NCBI GenBank assembly: GCA_015680685.1
Contig: MNCI01013908.1
Span: forward strand, 1,262,294-1,326,293
DNA: 64,000 nt
Direction of reading: 5' to 3'
Source of the DNA: Gnetum montanum
Lineage: Eukaryota > Streptophyta > Gnetopsida > Gnetales > Gnetaceae
Translations under genes and position numbers: made by a program
Part shown: piece after piece, positions 13,171 through 25,091 of the stretch
How the letters are laid out: the number at the start of each line of letters is the position of its first letter
How positions within the stretch are numbered: position 1 is the stretch's first letter
Notes under the pieces: model-generated
Database searches by the model: none
The model's input: the letters and a program-made list of their open reading frames with translations, nothing else
What the model was told of the DNA's origin: nothing

Positions 13171-14159
13171 GTTGAAATCCATGATACAATCAGTCAATTT
13201 TCAGGATGCTTGACAGATGGTAGAGAAATAAACTCCAAGAAAAATGTAGTGCATAACCATAGCTAACGGAAATATGAAATCATGGTAGACAAGGACATCC
13301 TGCTAAGAATGTGGTCCCAGAAATTTAGTGAACGTAGAGCACACATGGAGGTCTCATTAGGAATGATGGTTGTAATCATTTCCATTGCACCTTTAGCTCC
13401 ACTGGTGTAGGGCACGTATAGTTCGTGCAAAAATCATCGGGCATGCTCAAGCGCGTGCTCTCCATTACTTACAACCACAAGCGATGAGCCAAGATCACTA
13501 GTGAAATCATTGAAATTATTGTTTGATGCTAATGCTGTGCGAGACGAAACAACCAGCAAAATTGATGCAACTAAACAGAATTAGCAACGGAATCAATAGC
13601 ATCGAAGATGGAGGAGGCGCAATGCGAAAGGGCCTTGTTTTGTGGTGGCAGTTGATATATGGTTCTGGCTGAGATCAACACAGGGCAAAATAATTTGAGT
13701 GAAGATACATCAAAATGGCACCGGGTTATGACAGAGTTCCATGAGCCCAAATTTTAGAAGGAATTATTTCATTAAAGTTTTTGAATCAATATGAGGGGTC
13801 CCACTGTTTATGCTAGAATTGTTATCAGATATAACTACTATTGCGTAGCATTTTGTTTTAATGCATTTTGTAGGTTCAAATCCTTCAACTCGCAAATGAT
13901 TTGGAATGACAGAGGTTGGTGGCAAGCAGGAAGCAAATCATGGGTCCCAAGCATAAGATAGATGAACAAATATTACACACATACATATATATTTATATAT
14001 CAACCCATCCATGTATGCATCAACTCCATGGTTACTATCTCTATTACTATGATTTAAATAACAATAAAATATTTTATGATTTAAAAAAGAAAATAAAGTT
14101 ATGGGGCAATTTTTCAAAGTCCCATGTGAATTGAACACTAGTCAATTGTGATTATGATG

Positions 14160-14460
14160 GTTGCAACTACAAGATATCCATCACCTATAAACATTTAACC
14201 CTATGGTGAACATAGCCACTAGATACTTGGCTTCATTTTAAATTTCCTATAAATGTTGTAATTTTATGACAATTGTAGCCTCTCAATTGAAATGATGGTT
14301 ATAACCACTACAAAGGGCACTTGCCAACTACAACTTTTTTATCTCCATGGTGACCACTTGACAACTGAATGGGCTACTTGGCAACTAAATGGGACACTTG
14401 TCAACTGCAGCTTTTTTATCTCTATGGTGGTTATAACCACCCAAAATGTTTGTAACTTAC
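14160..14460 (+). repeat. short U3 duplication with TGGTTATAACCA palindromes in LTR F
   Basis: A unit of roughly 70-100 bp occurs twice ('caactacaacttttttatctccatggtg' near 14326 and 'caactgcagcttttttatctctatggtgg' near 14400). Each is associated with a 'ggttataacca' palindrome. It lies just upstream of the LTR TATA box. Confidence 0.55.
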
Positions 14461-14479
14461 CTAACTACCTATGAGACCC

Positions 14480-14486
14480 TATAAAA
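14480..14486 (+). promoter_or_regulatory. TATA box of LTR F
   Basis: TATAAAA in 'gagaccctataaaagggcttc'. The same context occurs reversed at 50337-50344 and 60596-60603 in the two LTRs of E, although the upstream U3 sequences differ. This marks the shared promoter of family 2. Confidence 0.7.
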
Positions 14487-15676
14487 GGGCTTCAAGGGTA
14501 GGAAAGGGGGTGGGGGGGAAGATAGCATTGGTAAAAGACGATATTTTGAAAGATTTCTTGTAAGATGATTTGTTAAAGACAACATTTCAACCTCTTTGTC
14601 ATAGTCCTGAGAGTTATGTTTATTTTTTATTTTGTTTAAATTGTTTAGCTAGTGGTTTAGATAGTATCATGATTGGCAAGTAATTTTTGGATTTTTAGAT
14701 TGCTCTTATTGTTCTTGTTGCATGATAGAAAATTTGTATTAAAATTTTGCCATAGAAGAGCTTGTGTTTGAAATCCTTAAGAGCATTTTAGTAGTGAATT
14801 TTATTATTGTGCAAGGTATAAGAACCACTATTGAGATTTTTATAAGAGAGCCTCTACATGTAGTCAAGCCGTTAAACGATTCAATAGTCAAGAGGGTTCA
14901 GAAAATCTTTAGTATTTTGATAGGACCAAAATAGCTTCTTTTATCTTTAAAGTGAATCTCCATGGTATTTCAATCATAAATTGTCAAGTCTCTTGAAGGT
15001 TCTATTGAATGCAATTGTTAACATCCATTATCTAGCCAAAATAGAGTGTGGTACATGATAGTTTACGTAGCAATTTTTTGGGTAGCATTGTAGGATTATC
15101 TTGAAGAAATTGCTTATTTGAGCCTTGGAAGTTTGAACAATTCATAGTTATTGAATTTAGGATAGCTTTATTGCGAAGTGTTTACTCGTATCATTTTACC
15201 TTGTTTAAACATTTGATATCTTTACACAAATCTGCTTTCTTTTTCTCTTCTTTCTATTTCCATTGAATCTCACTCTATTTCTAGTTTTCTTGTGGAACTA
15301 TCTCTTTCTCTGGGGAAAATTAGAAGTAGATTCGCAGAGTTTTGCTCAAATGTTTTTGTAAAACTTTATTTGTTATAAGTAGGTATTGTAAGGACTTCAT
15401 AGACTAGGCAATTGAACAAAATAGGAACTCTCAATGACTTATAGGTACTTTGCAAAGTTGGCTGAATCTCTTGTAGATAAGTCATTTATAGTTTTGCACA
15501 CAACCCAATCATTTCATTTTTCATAATAGCATACCACAATAGCACACACACATACTCACATTAACTACTGAGTCTATTTGGAGGTATTTGGGCCTTGGTG
15601 TTGCTAGAGACCAGCAAGCACCTAAATCCTATTCGAGGACACTCGTTGGCAGTCGTGTCCCAAACGGTCACCAATA

Positions 15677-16030
15677 GGTAGCCACATATGAGAATAATTT
15701 GTTGATATGCAACTAGAGAAATTATTACTCCAACTTCTACTCAACAAAAAACTATGTGAATATGGGATATTTGCTACTTGAAAAGTTACTTTACTTTTTA
15801 CATGGGGTTTATAAGCAATTTCTAATAGAACATTGGACAATTGATCCATAATTTTTACTCTACTTTTGTCCACTTGAATGATCTTTTTATTGGATTTTTT
15901 GGGAGTTAAACCAAGTTTACATATGGACAATGGCATAATAGTAGAGGTAACTCTAGAATCAACCAAACAATTGTGAAGAAATTTGTCCTTTAATTTCATT
16001 GTCAAAAGAAAAGGAGGATCTTATTTATTA
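15677..16030 (-). pseudogene. protease relic of element G, continuing the frame broken by F
   Basis: Minus-strand family 2 aspartic protease with HNCLVDSRVTSTIMPLSICK, matching 57780-57900 in E. Its C-terminal HMWLP codons abut the ggtag duplication and continue as PWKGK at 12160, proving that F is a later insertion. The active-site Gly is Arg (DSR) here, as in E. Homology to E stops near 16030. Confidence 0.85.
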
Positions 16031-17480
16031 GGAGTACAACTATAACTGGTTTATGATATCTTGTCAATATTTAACACAACTTAATTTTGATGGAAGATTT
16101 TCTAAATTTTTTCTTCTATCCTCACCAAGCGTGATAGCTTTTGGCTTGGCACTTAGGCAAATTTGCAAAACTAGCCACTGGTGTTCTGATTATGTTGACT
16201 ATGCTCTAAAGCATAGTCCCAGTAGGAAGAGCATAGTCCAACCCTTAGAAAATTTTGTCAACTACGCTAATTATGCTCTAGAGCATAGTCCCAGCAATGG
16301 GGAGTGTAGTCTCAACACTTAAAAAGAATTTGCTAAGTTTTGACACTTAGAAAAATTTGTAGTTGAGACCCAGGAGCCCAAATTTGTTGGTATTTCATTA
16401 GTCCCTCCTTGTTGATGTCTAGAGGAGTGGCCCAAGAGACATCAACAAAGAATGCAAAACACAATAGCAGGCTTGGCACTAACATCACCCATTAGTACCC
16501 AACTAGATGTTTCTTCACCATGCTCAAAAGTGCTAAGAGTAATAGTATGCTAGAAGTAAAGAATGTAGGGAATGTGCTAGGGGATGACAGTGGAATGGAA
16601 TGCAAATAGTGTGATACTGCAAGATGTGGAGTTAGCACAAATAACAGTGATCATGGCACCAAGATGGCTTGCCCCTAAAATTGTGACCTCTTGTTGGAGT
16701 GCTTGTGAGAAGGTCAATGTAGATTCAAGGTTGGATCCATTGTGAAATTGCAACTCTACTAATCTTTGCTTGCGAACATGTTTTGCTCTATTTTCTTTGC
16801 TTTTCTCTCTCTCTCTTTTTGTAACTATGCTTTTGTGGCTATGAGGCAAACTTACTTTGGGTTCTACACATTGCGAAATGATAGCTATGGGATGCTTACC
16901 ACCAAAGTGAACTACATGCCACCTAATGGACTTTGCTTTAGTGCAACCATGTTGCATCTGTAGAACATGTGTTTCCTCTCTGGGATGAGTTGCATTACAT
17001 CTACTTAGACTTTGACTAGTCCATAGAGGCTCCCCACAAGATGAGTTGTCTTACATCTACTATGTGTTTTGTGGTTGACTTAGACAAGGTGCTATGTGCA
17101 CTAGAGGAGTTGCAAGCTTGGTGATGTAGGGGAAGGCAGGAAAATGTAAGGTAAAAGGGGGAATTCAAGGAGGCTATAGTGGGATAATTGGGATGTGCAC
17201 TCTTAAGTGGCTTAGCTAGTCCAATTAGGCACATCAGAGCAATGTGGTGACTTGTTGTTGTAATGATATGTGTCCCTGCACAACTACATTTGAGGGTTCA
17301 TCCTACAAACACAACATAGAGAAAACAAGAAACAACCACATAAGATGAGATGAGTAAACTACTAGATGTAAGGATGTTGTGAGTGCTACAATAGTTGGAC
17401 CAATTGCAAGTGTTTGAAGAGCTAGTGAAGGTGTTGTGGTGATGATGTTGCAACTACTCTAAATAGTTGTATTGAGGATG
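16031..17480. other. unassigned stretch with palindromic AGCATAGTC repeats
   Basis: No gene recognised; the longest open frames (for example 16577-16957) overlap on both strands without recognisable similarity. At about 16185-16320 inverted motifs occur (GACTATGCTCTAAAGCATAGTC-like and TTATGCTCTAGAGCATAG) that resemble the array at 36850-37090. The remainder is anonymous and may be an old transposon. Confidence 0.4.
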
Positions 17481-18098
17481 AGGATGTGTGTACCTAGACA
17501 CAGTTACATGAATAACAATAAAATTAAGATTTCTTTCATCCATTGTAGCACTTGGATTAGTTTAAATTTACTTTCCAACATTTTACTTTAAATGCAATTT
17601 ACTTTCTTATCATGAACATTTAATATTCTAATTCATAATTAACATGAGTATGATCACCTTGAGTATAATATATTAATGCTTGGTAATCTTAGTAATGGAT
17701 ACTTGGTATGCTCAATAGTAAACACTTGGTAACCCAGAAGTGTTAGTATATGTTTAGGATGTGTACATAAAGTGGGAATGGATGCTCCACATTTATGATA
17801 GTTTAGTTAACTAATTAGTTAATTAAAATAATCAAACCTTCCTTTATTTAATCATTTTACAAATAAAAAATAGTTATTATTATAGAAATAAATATCTTAC
17901 ACCTTAATCACACTTAATCATACCAACAAGTTAAAACAAGTGACAATTTGAAAAACAATTACTATTAACTACGTTTTTTACCATCCAAGGATATAGGCCA
18001 CTTAGGTAAAACATAGCCCATAGAGTTTAATCAAATCACACGTACATGTTAATAATTTATATGGTTGGGCATAAGGAATACCTGCTACTCATCAATGA
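17481..18098 (+). repeat. partial, diverged family 1 LTR
   Basis: Matches the downstream part of the A and B LTRs: 'cattgtagcacttgg', 'aacacttggtaacccag', 'gtttaggatgtgtacataaagtggga', and the end 'atatggttgggcataaggaatacctgctactcatca'. The U3 start could not be located. No primer site or gag follows, so it is a truncated or solo remnant. Confidence 0.65.
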
Positions 18099-18350
18099 GT
18101 GATGAGAGTTTGGTGACATGAGACAGGAAGGGATTGATCACCCCTTTGGTCTTATGACGTAACCATGATGGTGGTGCTGGATTACCTCTAAGGGTCTTAA
18201 GTATCATAAGAAGATAAACCAAGGTAATTGATGTTGTATTTAAACAAATTTAATTAATAAAGTTATAATGTTAAATTCCTTTTCCAATCATCCTCTTACC
18301 CTTACTTTTATGTTGAAATGTACATTTCAGATTACTTCAATGTTAAACAA
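18099..18350. other. unassigned spacer
   Basis: Nothing recognised between the LTR remnant and the LINE 3' portion; AT-rich, no convincing reading frame. Confidence 0.4.
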
Positions 18351-21300
18351 TGATTCTACATGATGAATGATTAAATTCATTAACATCCAAGAACAAGATG
18401 TCATAGGGATGCCTTATTAATTTTTTATCCTTATAAATAATCCTAAAAGACCTACCCTTTGGGCTTGAAAAAGGATTAGATCTTGTTCTTATCCAAAAGC
18501 ACTCTCATAGGTTTTTACTTCTTAATAAAAGCTTTCTTGTAAAAAGAAGGAAAAAACTCTCTGTAAAGATAAAAGATTACATCAATTAGAAATAAAAAAT
18601 AAAGAGAACAAAAGATAAAAGATTTTCATTCTTGAGCCTCCAAAATAAGAACAAATTAATGCTATCAAGAATAAATTCACTTTTCAACTTTCAATGGGAG
18701 CTTCGTTTGTCTAAAGTCATAGTTGAAAAGTGATATCTTTGAAAATATGGCATTTAACTCTTGAAGAAAGGCCATAGTTATGCTATTATTACTAAAAAAT
18801 AACTACACACTAAAGCTTCCAAATAGAGTACATAACTAGTGGTTAAAGACAATCAAAATGCAAAGAAAGGAAGTAGATAAAGCAAGTTGATCACCAAGAA
18901 TGACTTCATTCATGCGTTGTTGAAAGTTGTTACAAATTCTAGGTAACCATTTTTAATAATGCTAGACAACAAGATACTCAAAAAAAAACATGAGAAAATG
19001 AGTCTTCAGTTCTATAAAGAGGACAATGGGGAAAAACATTTATCATATGTTTAAGATGAGTATTGATAGGAAGACCTTAATGAATAAGATACCATGAAAA
19101 ATGAATTTTAGGAAATGTAGAAGCTCTTCAAATATCATTCATTCCTCTCATCCAAAAGTGCAATAATAATTGCACTTTCTAAGAGTTATTTAATATTTTA
19201 TGAATAAAATCATTCTTTATAATAATATTATATGTAACTTTTGAATTAAAAGGAAAAATAGATTTGATATCCTTCCAAAAAATATTTGGAAAAGTCTAAT
19301 GCAAACTATTGTCAACTTTTAATAAATTCTTAAGATTAGAAATTTAATTTGTAAAATTATTTTTTCTCTTTCTATTCAAATCATAGAGGCTATAAGCTTC
19401 ATTCAAAGTAATCCATCTATCATACATATGTAGATAAGAAACTATGGTGATATGAAATTTTCTACAAGTAGTACACAATCTAGATGCATTAGTAATCTAA
19501 GCTTCTTCATTAAAAGGAAGTCACCATTGGCTATTTTGCTTAAGAGTATCTTCTAAAACTATAATATGATTATAATTCCACTATTTACTAAGTTTGCATT
19601 ATGTCTTCCAAATTTGTTTAAATATTAGAGAACTAGAAACAAAATTGGACTAAAGAAAAAGAAAACAACAAAGAAAGTTATTACAATATGAATTGTTATT
19701 ATCCTAGGGTTTTTTTACATAAGTATATTTCTTAAAAATATTATACAAACATCATCACCATTAATGTACTTTGCAATCCATTTAAAAGAAAGAGAAATAT
19801 CCTAATTATAATAATTAATGAGGCCAAGTCCTCCATCTTTCTTGCTACTAGTGCAAATATCCTAAATAACTCTAGAAAAACCTTTTATATGGTGCTTAGT
19901 AGACCAAAGAAACTAATAAATAATATGATCAATTATATTGTAAGAGGTTTTAGAAGGAGTTCAACAACTCAAGTAATAAACATGAGCTAATTAAACCATT
20001 TGCTTAATAACTAAAACTTTGCAAACAAAGATGAGCCTTTTTTCTTTTATTTATTAAGCTTATTTTTAATTTTATTAACCACATAATTCAACAAAATAGT
20101 AAGATTAGGTTCAAAATAAAAAGGTATTCCTAAAATTTTAAAGAAAAATTATTTTTTCAAAATTTTCTAAGACCTAAGAGTAATTCATTGAATTTTGCTA
20201 ATTAATCCAAGAGCCAAATAATATATAGTAATTCTTACTCTAGCTAAAAGAGTATTGATGTTTGAGAAAATAATTAATTATAAAAAAGAATCATCTGCAA
20301 AGTTCTTGTTAAGTAATTACATACCTTCATCATCAATTAAAATTTTTTTAATGATATTCCTTTATAAATCATAGTGTAGATTATGTGAAAGAAAGTTTGC
20401 AATAATAATAAAAAGATAAGAAGCTAGAGGACAAGCTTGATGAATTGACCATTGAGATAAAAGAAAGAATTTAATCCAAAATTAGTAGCAATTTGAGCAT
20501 AACATTAGTTAGAAATGTATGAACAAGATGAATAAAATAATTATCAAAATTCAGCTTATAGAGATAAGAAATAATGAAATTCTATTCAATTCTATCATAA
20601 TCTTTGGCATAATGTAACTCAATACAATTAATATCTTGGTTCATATCTAAAGCCCATTGCATTCCCTCCCAAGCTATAGTAACATTATTTAAGATATGTC
20701 TACCTTTAACAAAACTAGTATATTAAGGTTTGGTGATATACTTAATAACTTTTTCAATTTGGCAAGCCACACATTTAGCTAAAATTTTATAAATATTGTT
20801 TAAAAGAGTAGTAGCCCTCTAATTACCAATATGTTGAAGATCTTCATTTATAGAAAGAAGAAAAATAGTACCTTTATTAATATTTTTACCAAGAGAAATG
20901 TTTTTAATGGCTTCTTGGAAAACATAAAAGAGATCATCTCCAACAAAGTCCTAATTCTTGTTAAAAAATTCAATTGGAAAACCATCAAAACTTGTAGCTT
21001 TACTATCTACTAAACTAAAGGCCACTGCTTTGATTTCTTCTATTGTAATTTTAGCTTTGAGAATACTTTGATGTGTTTCTATTATAAGATGAGGAATATG
21101 TGTACTAAAGGCCTTGAAGGATTCCTCGCTAAAACCTTCAAAAGAAAAATGATTAGCTAAAAAATTATTAGTAGTCTCAAGATTTATAATGATGAAATCA
21201 TTTATATTAAATGATTCCAATTTGTGTACTTAATCTTTTCCTTTTAGAATTTTAAATTTTTTTTACAAGGTTCATCTTCAATTTTTAGCCAACTCTTATG

Positions 21301-21799
21301 ACTTTTAGTAAGAGCGCTTTTAGTTTTAAAATCATCCCAACATTGTTGAGCATAATGAGCTTTAGCCAAATATCTTTGAGTCTTAAAATCAAAGGAATTT
21401 TACCCTCAAAGAATTTTCATTTTCTTTCCATATCCTATAAGATCTTCTTCAACTTGATGCTTACACTTAGCAAATTATTCTTTAAACCATCTAGCAAAAT
21501 TTTTGACTATACAAGTCATTCGCCACCACTAATCAATCCAACCAATATCAACAATAGGCTTTTTTCCTACATTTGATAAAGATTTCAAAATATTTATTCC
21601 ACTAAATCTTGTGAACATACTAGTATTCACATGAAAAATCTTATGCTTTTGAAAACAGGAAGAAGTAATTCTAGAGAGAAAAATGCTAGTAAAAAATAGT
21701 TTAGTAAAGTACCATTTGTATGCACTTCTATTTTCCTTATAGACTTCCAAAAAAAACATTAGAGATGTAAAATCTATCAAGTCAATAAGAAATTCTATC
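18351..21799 (-). pseudogene. L1-type LINE reverse transcriptase relic (3' part)
   Basis: A degenerate minus-strand non-LTR retrotransposon ORF2. Landmarks, in order along the minus strand, are the DIGWID region (21530), SKATSFDGFPIEFF (about 20960-21010), RATTLLNNIYKILAKC (about 20770-20830), FVKGRHILNNVTIAWEGMQWA (about 20650-20730), HYAKDYDRIE (about 20600), and the catalytic FADDSF near 20290-20308. A C-terminal zinc-knuckle-type region (zf-RVT) probably lies near 18950-19150. There are many stops. The 5' part resumes at 40694 beyond element B, with target duplication atttt at 21800-21804 and 40689-40693. Confidence 0.8.
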
Positions 21800-21804
21800 A
21801 TTTT

Positions 21805-22620
21805 TGATAAATCATGTTTTGACTAGCTTTGATATTGGATATTGAATCCCAAGATGCAATGTCAAATATCCAATATCGCATGGTATATGCTGGCCTATAA
21901 ATATAGTGCTTTGGCTCATGATTTTCATATCAATTTTTGTCATAGATAGTAAAGCTCTTAAAATTTGTTTTCTTTAGAGTTAGAATATTTTTTGAGTTCC
22001 CACAATATGAGTCTGAGTGTGTACAGATCTTTGTTCAAGCACTAATGTACCTAAGCACAATAGTGTGACGGGAATAAAAACAAATCCTTTTGATAATCCT
22101 TGCAACATTGAGAATAGATTAATGTTTTCTTTAATGCATTTGATATTTATGCACTTTACTTTAATGCATTTTCTTTAATAAATTAATTTTTAGTTGTTAA
22201 TGAACATAAGTACAACCACTTTGAGTATACGTGTAGCACTTGGTAACCCAAAAACACTTAACATTTGGTAACCTAGCAACACTACATACTTTCAGGATGT
22301 GTCTGTAGAGTGGAAATAGGTACTTGTGTTAGGCTAGCTAGGTAATAGATTAATTAGACATTAAATTACTATACCTTTCATTCTTGTTTTAGGTGATTAA
22401 ACTTATAAAATACAAATGATAAAAATCATATACCTTATTTCCACTTAACCATATACTTTTGTCTCACGAGTGGAACTAAGAAGACAATGATTACTCTAAC
22501 TAGATTACACATCTTAGAACTAGTGTACTTAAGAACTTTAGGTCTACAAAATTCAACCAGATCACACAAGAATGCTTGTGATTTGTATGGTTAGGTGTAG
22601 GGGTACCTTGTTGCTCATCA
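21805..22620 (+). repeat. 5' LTR of element B
   Basis: 816 bp, TGATAAATCATGTTTTGACTAGC at the left and GGGTACCTTGTTGCTCATCA at the right. It aligns throughout with the 3' LTR at 39890. TATAAAT is at 21896-21902, preceded by gatattggatattg and ccaatatcgc motifs that echo the GATATC palindromes of C. Confidence 0.9.
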
Positions 22621-22641
22621 TTGACATCATTACGAGGGACC
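22621..22641 (+). promoter_or_regulatory. decayed primer binding site of B
   Basis: 'ttgacatcattacgagggacc' directly follows the 5' LTR. It is a mutated version of the tRNA-Asp site that is perfect in C (complement of ccccggcaacggcgcca); the differences are mostly transitions. Confidence 0.65.
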
Positions 22642-22679
22642 TTTTAGTTGTTACATGTGCTATCTAGGATTTAGTGAAA

Positions 22680-24075
22680 ATTATTCAAATCATTGAAATG
22701 AGCCTTAGAGTCATATTACATCTTAAGAGTACTACAACAATTTTAAGAAGCACACTGCATTTTTATTTTTCTAACATAAAATGTTTTCTTTTCACATAAG
22801 TGATTCTCCATCCAAGTTTGATGGAGTACATCAGCTGGTGCCTTAATAATACTGAGTGGTATATGCTCATCTTGATGAGTATGTATCAAATTTCACCTTT
22901 ATCCTACACCAGGATGAATAGCTATAGTGGCATGACATAGAGGGAAACATTATGTTACCACCCAATCGATCCTTTCTTGCAATGCTCCAACAAATGCTTA
23001 TATGATGAAGTCTTCAAGGACTTCATGATATGTACATGGTGTAGGATAGTAATGCCAAAGATTATCATCCCATTGAAACACAACATCTCAGGGATCACCA
23101 ATTTGAACAACATTATGAATCTACTAAGGGAAAAGGATTTAATGATTTTCTATTCCTGCTATACCAAAAAGATGGTGGAGAACCCTTCTTTGGGGATTTT
23201 CCATTTAGTGAAATTCCTCTCTTTGACTTCAGTGAAGGAGATCAAAATTAGAAATTACAATCCATGATTCACAATCCTAGTTCTAGTAAGAATGGTTCCA
23301 ATGACAATGAAGGATCCAAAGAGGCAAGTCAAGGCAGGGATGTAGACAAGAAACAAGATCGTGATCATGGTCACAATCACTAAAGAGGTGGTAGTAGGCA
23401 CTGTGACAGTGCTAGTCCATCTTCCTCTTCACCTTCATCATCATCCTCTTCTTCTTTTGGCTTTGATCACTATTGTAGAGAGCATGACCATGATGGAGGT
23501 GGCCAACGAGACCAAAATGATCAAAGGGACTATTAAGCAAGGCAAGATGAAGGGCATAGGCATTCAAGAGAGACATGATGCCATCAATAAAAGGATAATA
23601 TAGGGCACCATAGGCACCAAAATCAAGGCCTCGATGAGCCTTTTCTTGCTACCTGAAGTATGCTAAATATCACAGAGGCAATCCGAATTCCAACAAGGCA
23701 TGTAAAAGATCATCGAAACAAAAGGCTAGACATGAACAATATCCATTGATTCAAAGGGGGATATAACTCAAATCCATAGAACCATATTTAAGATTTTCAA
23801 GATGCATGTACCTCACAAAATATAGAGAATGAGTCGCAAAAACTTAAGTTGTTCCCAAGGACACTTATTAAAGAAGAAAAAAATTGGTATAATTCCTTAG
23901 AAATAGAATCTATCAGATGATGGAGTACAATACTTGAATTGTTCAATGGAAAATATCAAACATACTCCAGAGTGTCCAACTTGAGAAGGCAAATCCAAGG
24001 ATGAAAACAAGAAACACATGAACCCTTTAATAACGCCATCAGTCAAGACTATTCCTTAATGCATAGATGTCCTGG
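22680..24075 (+). pseudogene. gag of element B, first part
   Basis: A broken gag matching C residue for residue: EYVSNFTFILHQDE near 22880, EGNIMLPPNRS near 22945, a Ser-rich and charged linker near 23400-23560, PTRHVKDHRNKRLDMNNI near 23690, then the gag core QKLKLFPRTL...SRVSNLRRQIQG (23840-24000) and LMHRCPG at the C insertion point. Its reading continues at 31610 after C. Numerous stops make it non-functional. Confidence 0.85.
24071..24075. repeat. target-site duplication of C, left copy
   Basis: cctgg here and at 31610-31614, flanking TGATGAG...CTCATCA. Together they encode the Pro-Gly of the interrupted gag motif CPGHGY. Confidence 0.93.
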
Positions 24076-25080
24076 TGATGAGTGGCGAGGTACCCCTACA
24101 CTCAACCATACGAAATGAGCGTACACGCGCGATCCGGTCGAACTCCGCAGACTAAATGCCTTAACGCCACAAGAAACACTTGGGGTTAATCGTTCGTTGT
24201 CTTCCCAGGCTTGCTTGTAAGTGTCACGGTGTATGGTTAAGCAAGTCTGAGGTATGTGATTTTTTTGGTATTTTCGGCTTATCTTCTATGCTACCAGGAG
24301 AAAGGGTTGAGAAAACTAAACTAACTCTAACTAAGATCTAAGTCTAAATTAACTAGCGTCAGCATCCGTTCCCACTTGCCGGACACACCCTGAACTATGC
24401 AACTGCAGCTTACCAAACGCTAATCGTTACTGGGATCGCCACACGTAACGCAAGTGCTCGAAGTGGTCGTACTGAGGCACCTATTTAGCCTACGTGTGAT
24501 AAGCAGCCGATTCCTTAGCCAGCCGTACACACCCGTGGGTGCTCGTAACTAAGTCGTACTTATCACACGATCTAGCCTAGCAATGAGCAGCCGATTCCTC
24601 AACTAGCCGTACACATTAGACCCGGGAGTTACCAAGCGCAGAATCCTGGAATACGCTACTGGGTTACCAAGCATCCAATGCTCGTAATTGAGTCGTACTC
24701 ATGCATTGCGTCAAGCAGCCGATTCCTTGACTAGCCGTACACGTCCGTAGACGCTCGTAATCAAGTCGTACTTGAACGCACTAGGAAAGCAGAAAAGAAA
24801 GCAATAAATGAAACCACGTGCTGCAAGGTTTATCCAAACAAGTTCGTCTTTATTGCCGTACACAACTTGGGTTCAGGTTACAAGCTGCTCGAATAAAGAG
24901 CCGTTCACTCTAGGACTCCTACTGCGGGCACATGGGGAAAAATTCTAACTCTGGAGTGATCAATCTGCCAGAGCTTCGCTACACTAGCCAGGATTGGGAA
25001 ATGAAGGGAGTGCCGCCTCTTATTTATAGATATGGCGGCGGGACGCGATATCGCGGCCTAGTGCAAGTCGCGTCTCATCA
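24076..25080 (-). repeat. 3' LTR of element C
   Basis: 1005 bp, TGATGAGTGGCGAGG...CGTCTCATCA. It contains three copies of AGCAGCCGATTCCT (24502, 24586, 24714), each followed by an AGCCGTACAC block, and a single gcgatatcgc motif near 25045, where the 5' LTR has two. Confidence 0.93.
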
Positions 25081-25091
25081 TACCCCCATGA
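25081..25091 (-). promoter_or_regulatory. polypurine tract of C
   Basis: The minus strand reads TCATGGGGGTA immediately upstream of the 3' LTR, identical to that of A at 8478-8488. A related CCCCCATGACT string recurs at 25676 and 27123 inside the element. Confidence 0.65.

Larger units (their letters stand above)
12165..15676 (+). mobile_element. F: solo LTR of family 2 carrying an NLR fragment
   Basis: A 3.5-kb insertion that splits element G, flanked by a perfect 5-bp duplication ggtag (12160-12164 and 15677-15681). It starts TGTTGGCATATTTTGGCC and ends GGTCACCAATA, matching the minus-strand LTR termini of E (TGTTTGCACATTTTAGCC ... GGTTGTCAACA). The last 1.2 kb (14470-15676), with TATA, R and U5, aligns with 49148-50350 of E, and a block at about 13625-13700 aligns with 50955-51040. 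The interior differs and contains an NB-ARC gene fragment. No internal retroelement region is present, so it is a solo LTR formed by LTR-LTR recombination. Confidence 0.88.

Noticed and set aside
13870-13895. A tRNA T-arm-like 'ggttcaaatcc' in LTR F
   Set aside because: No matching anticodon or acceptor stems around it.
16577-16963. Overlapping ORFs of 126 (minus) and 65 (plus) codons
   Set aside because: Opposed frames without recognisable domains; no supporting signal.
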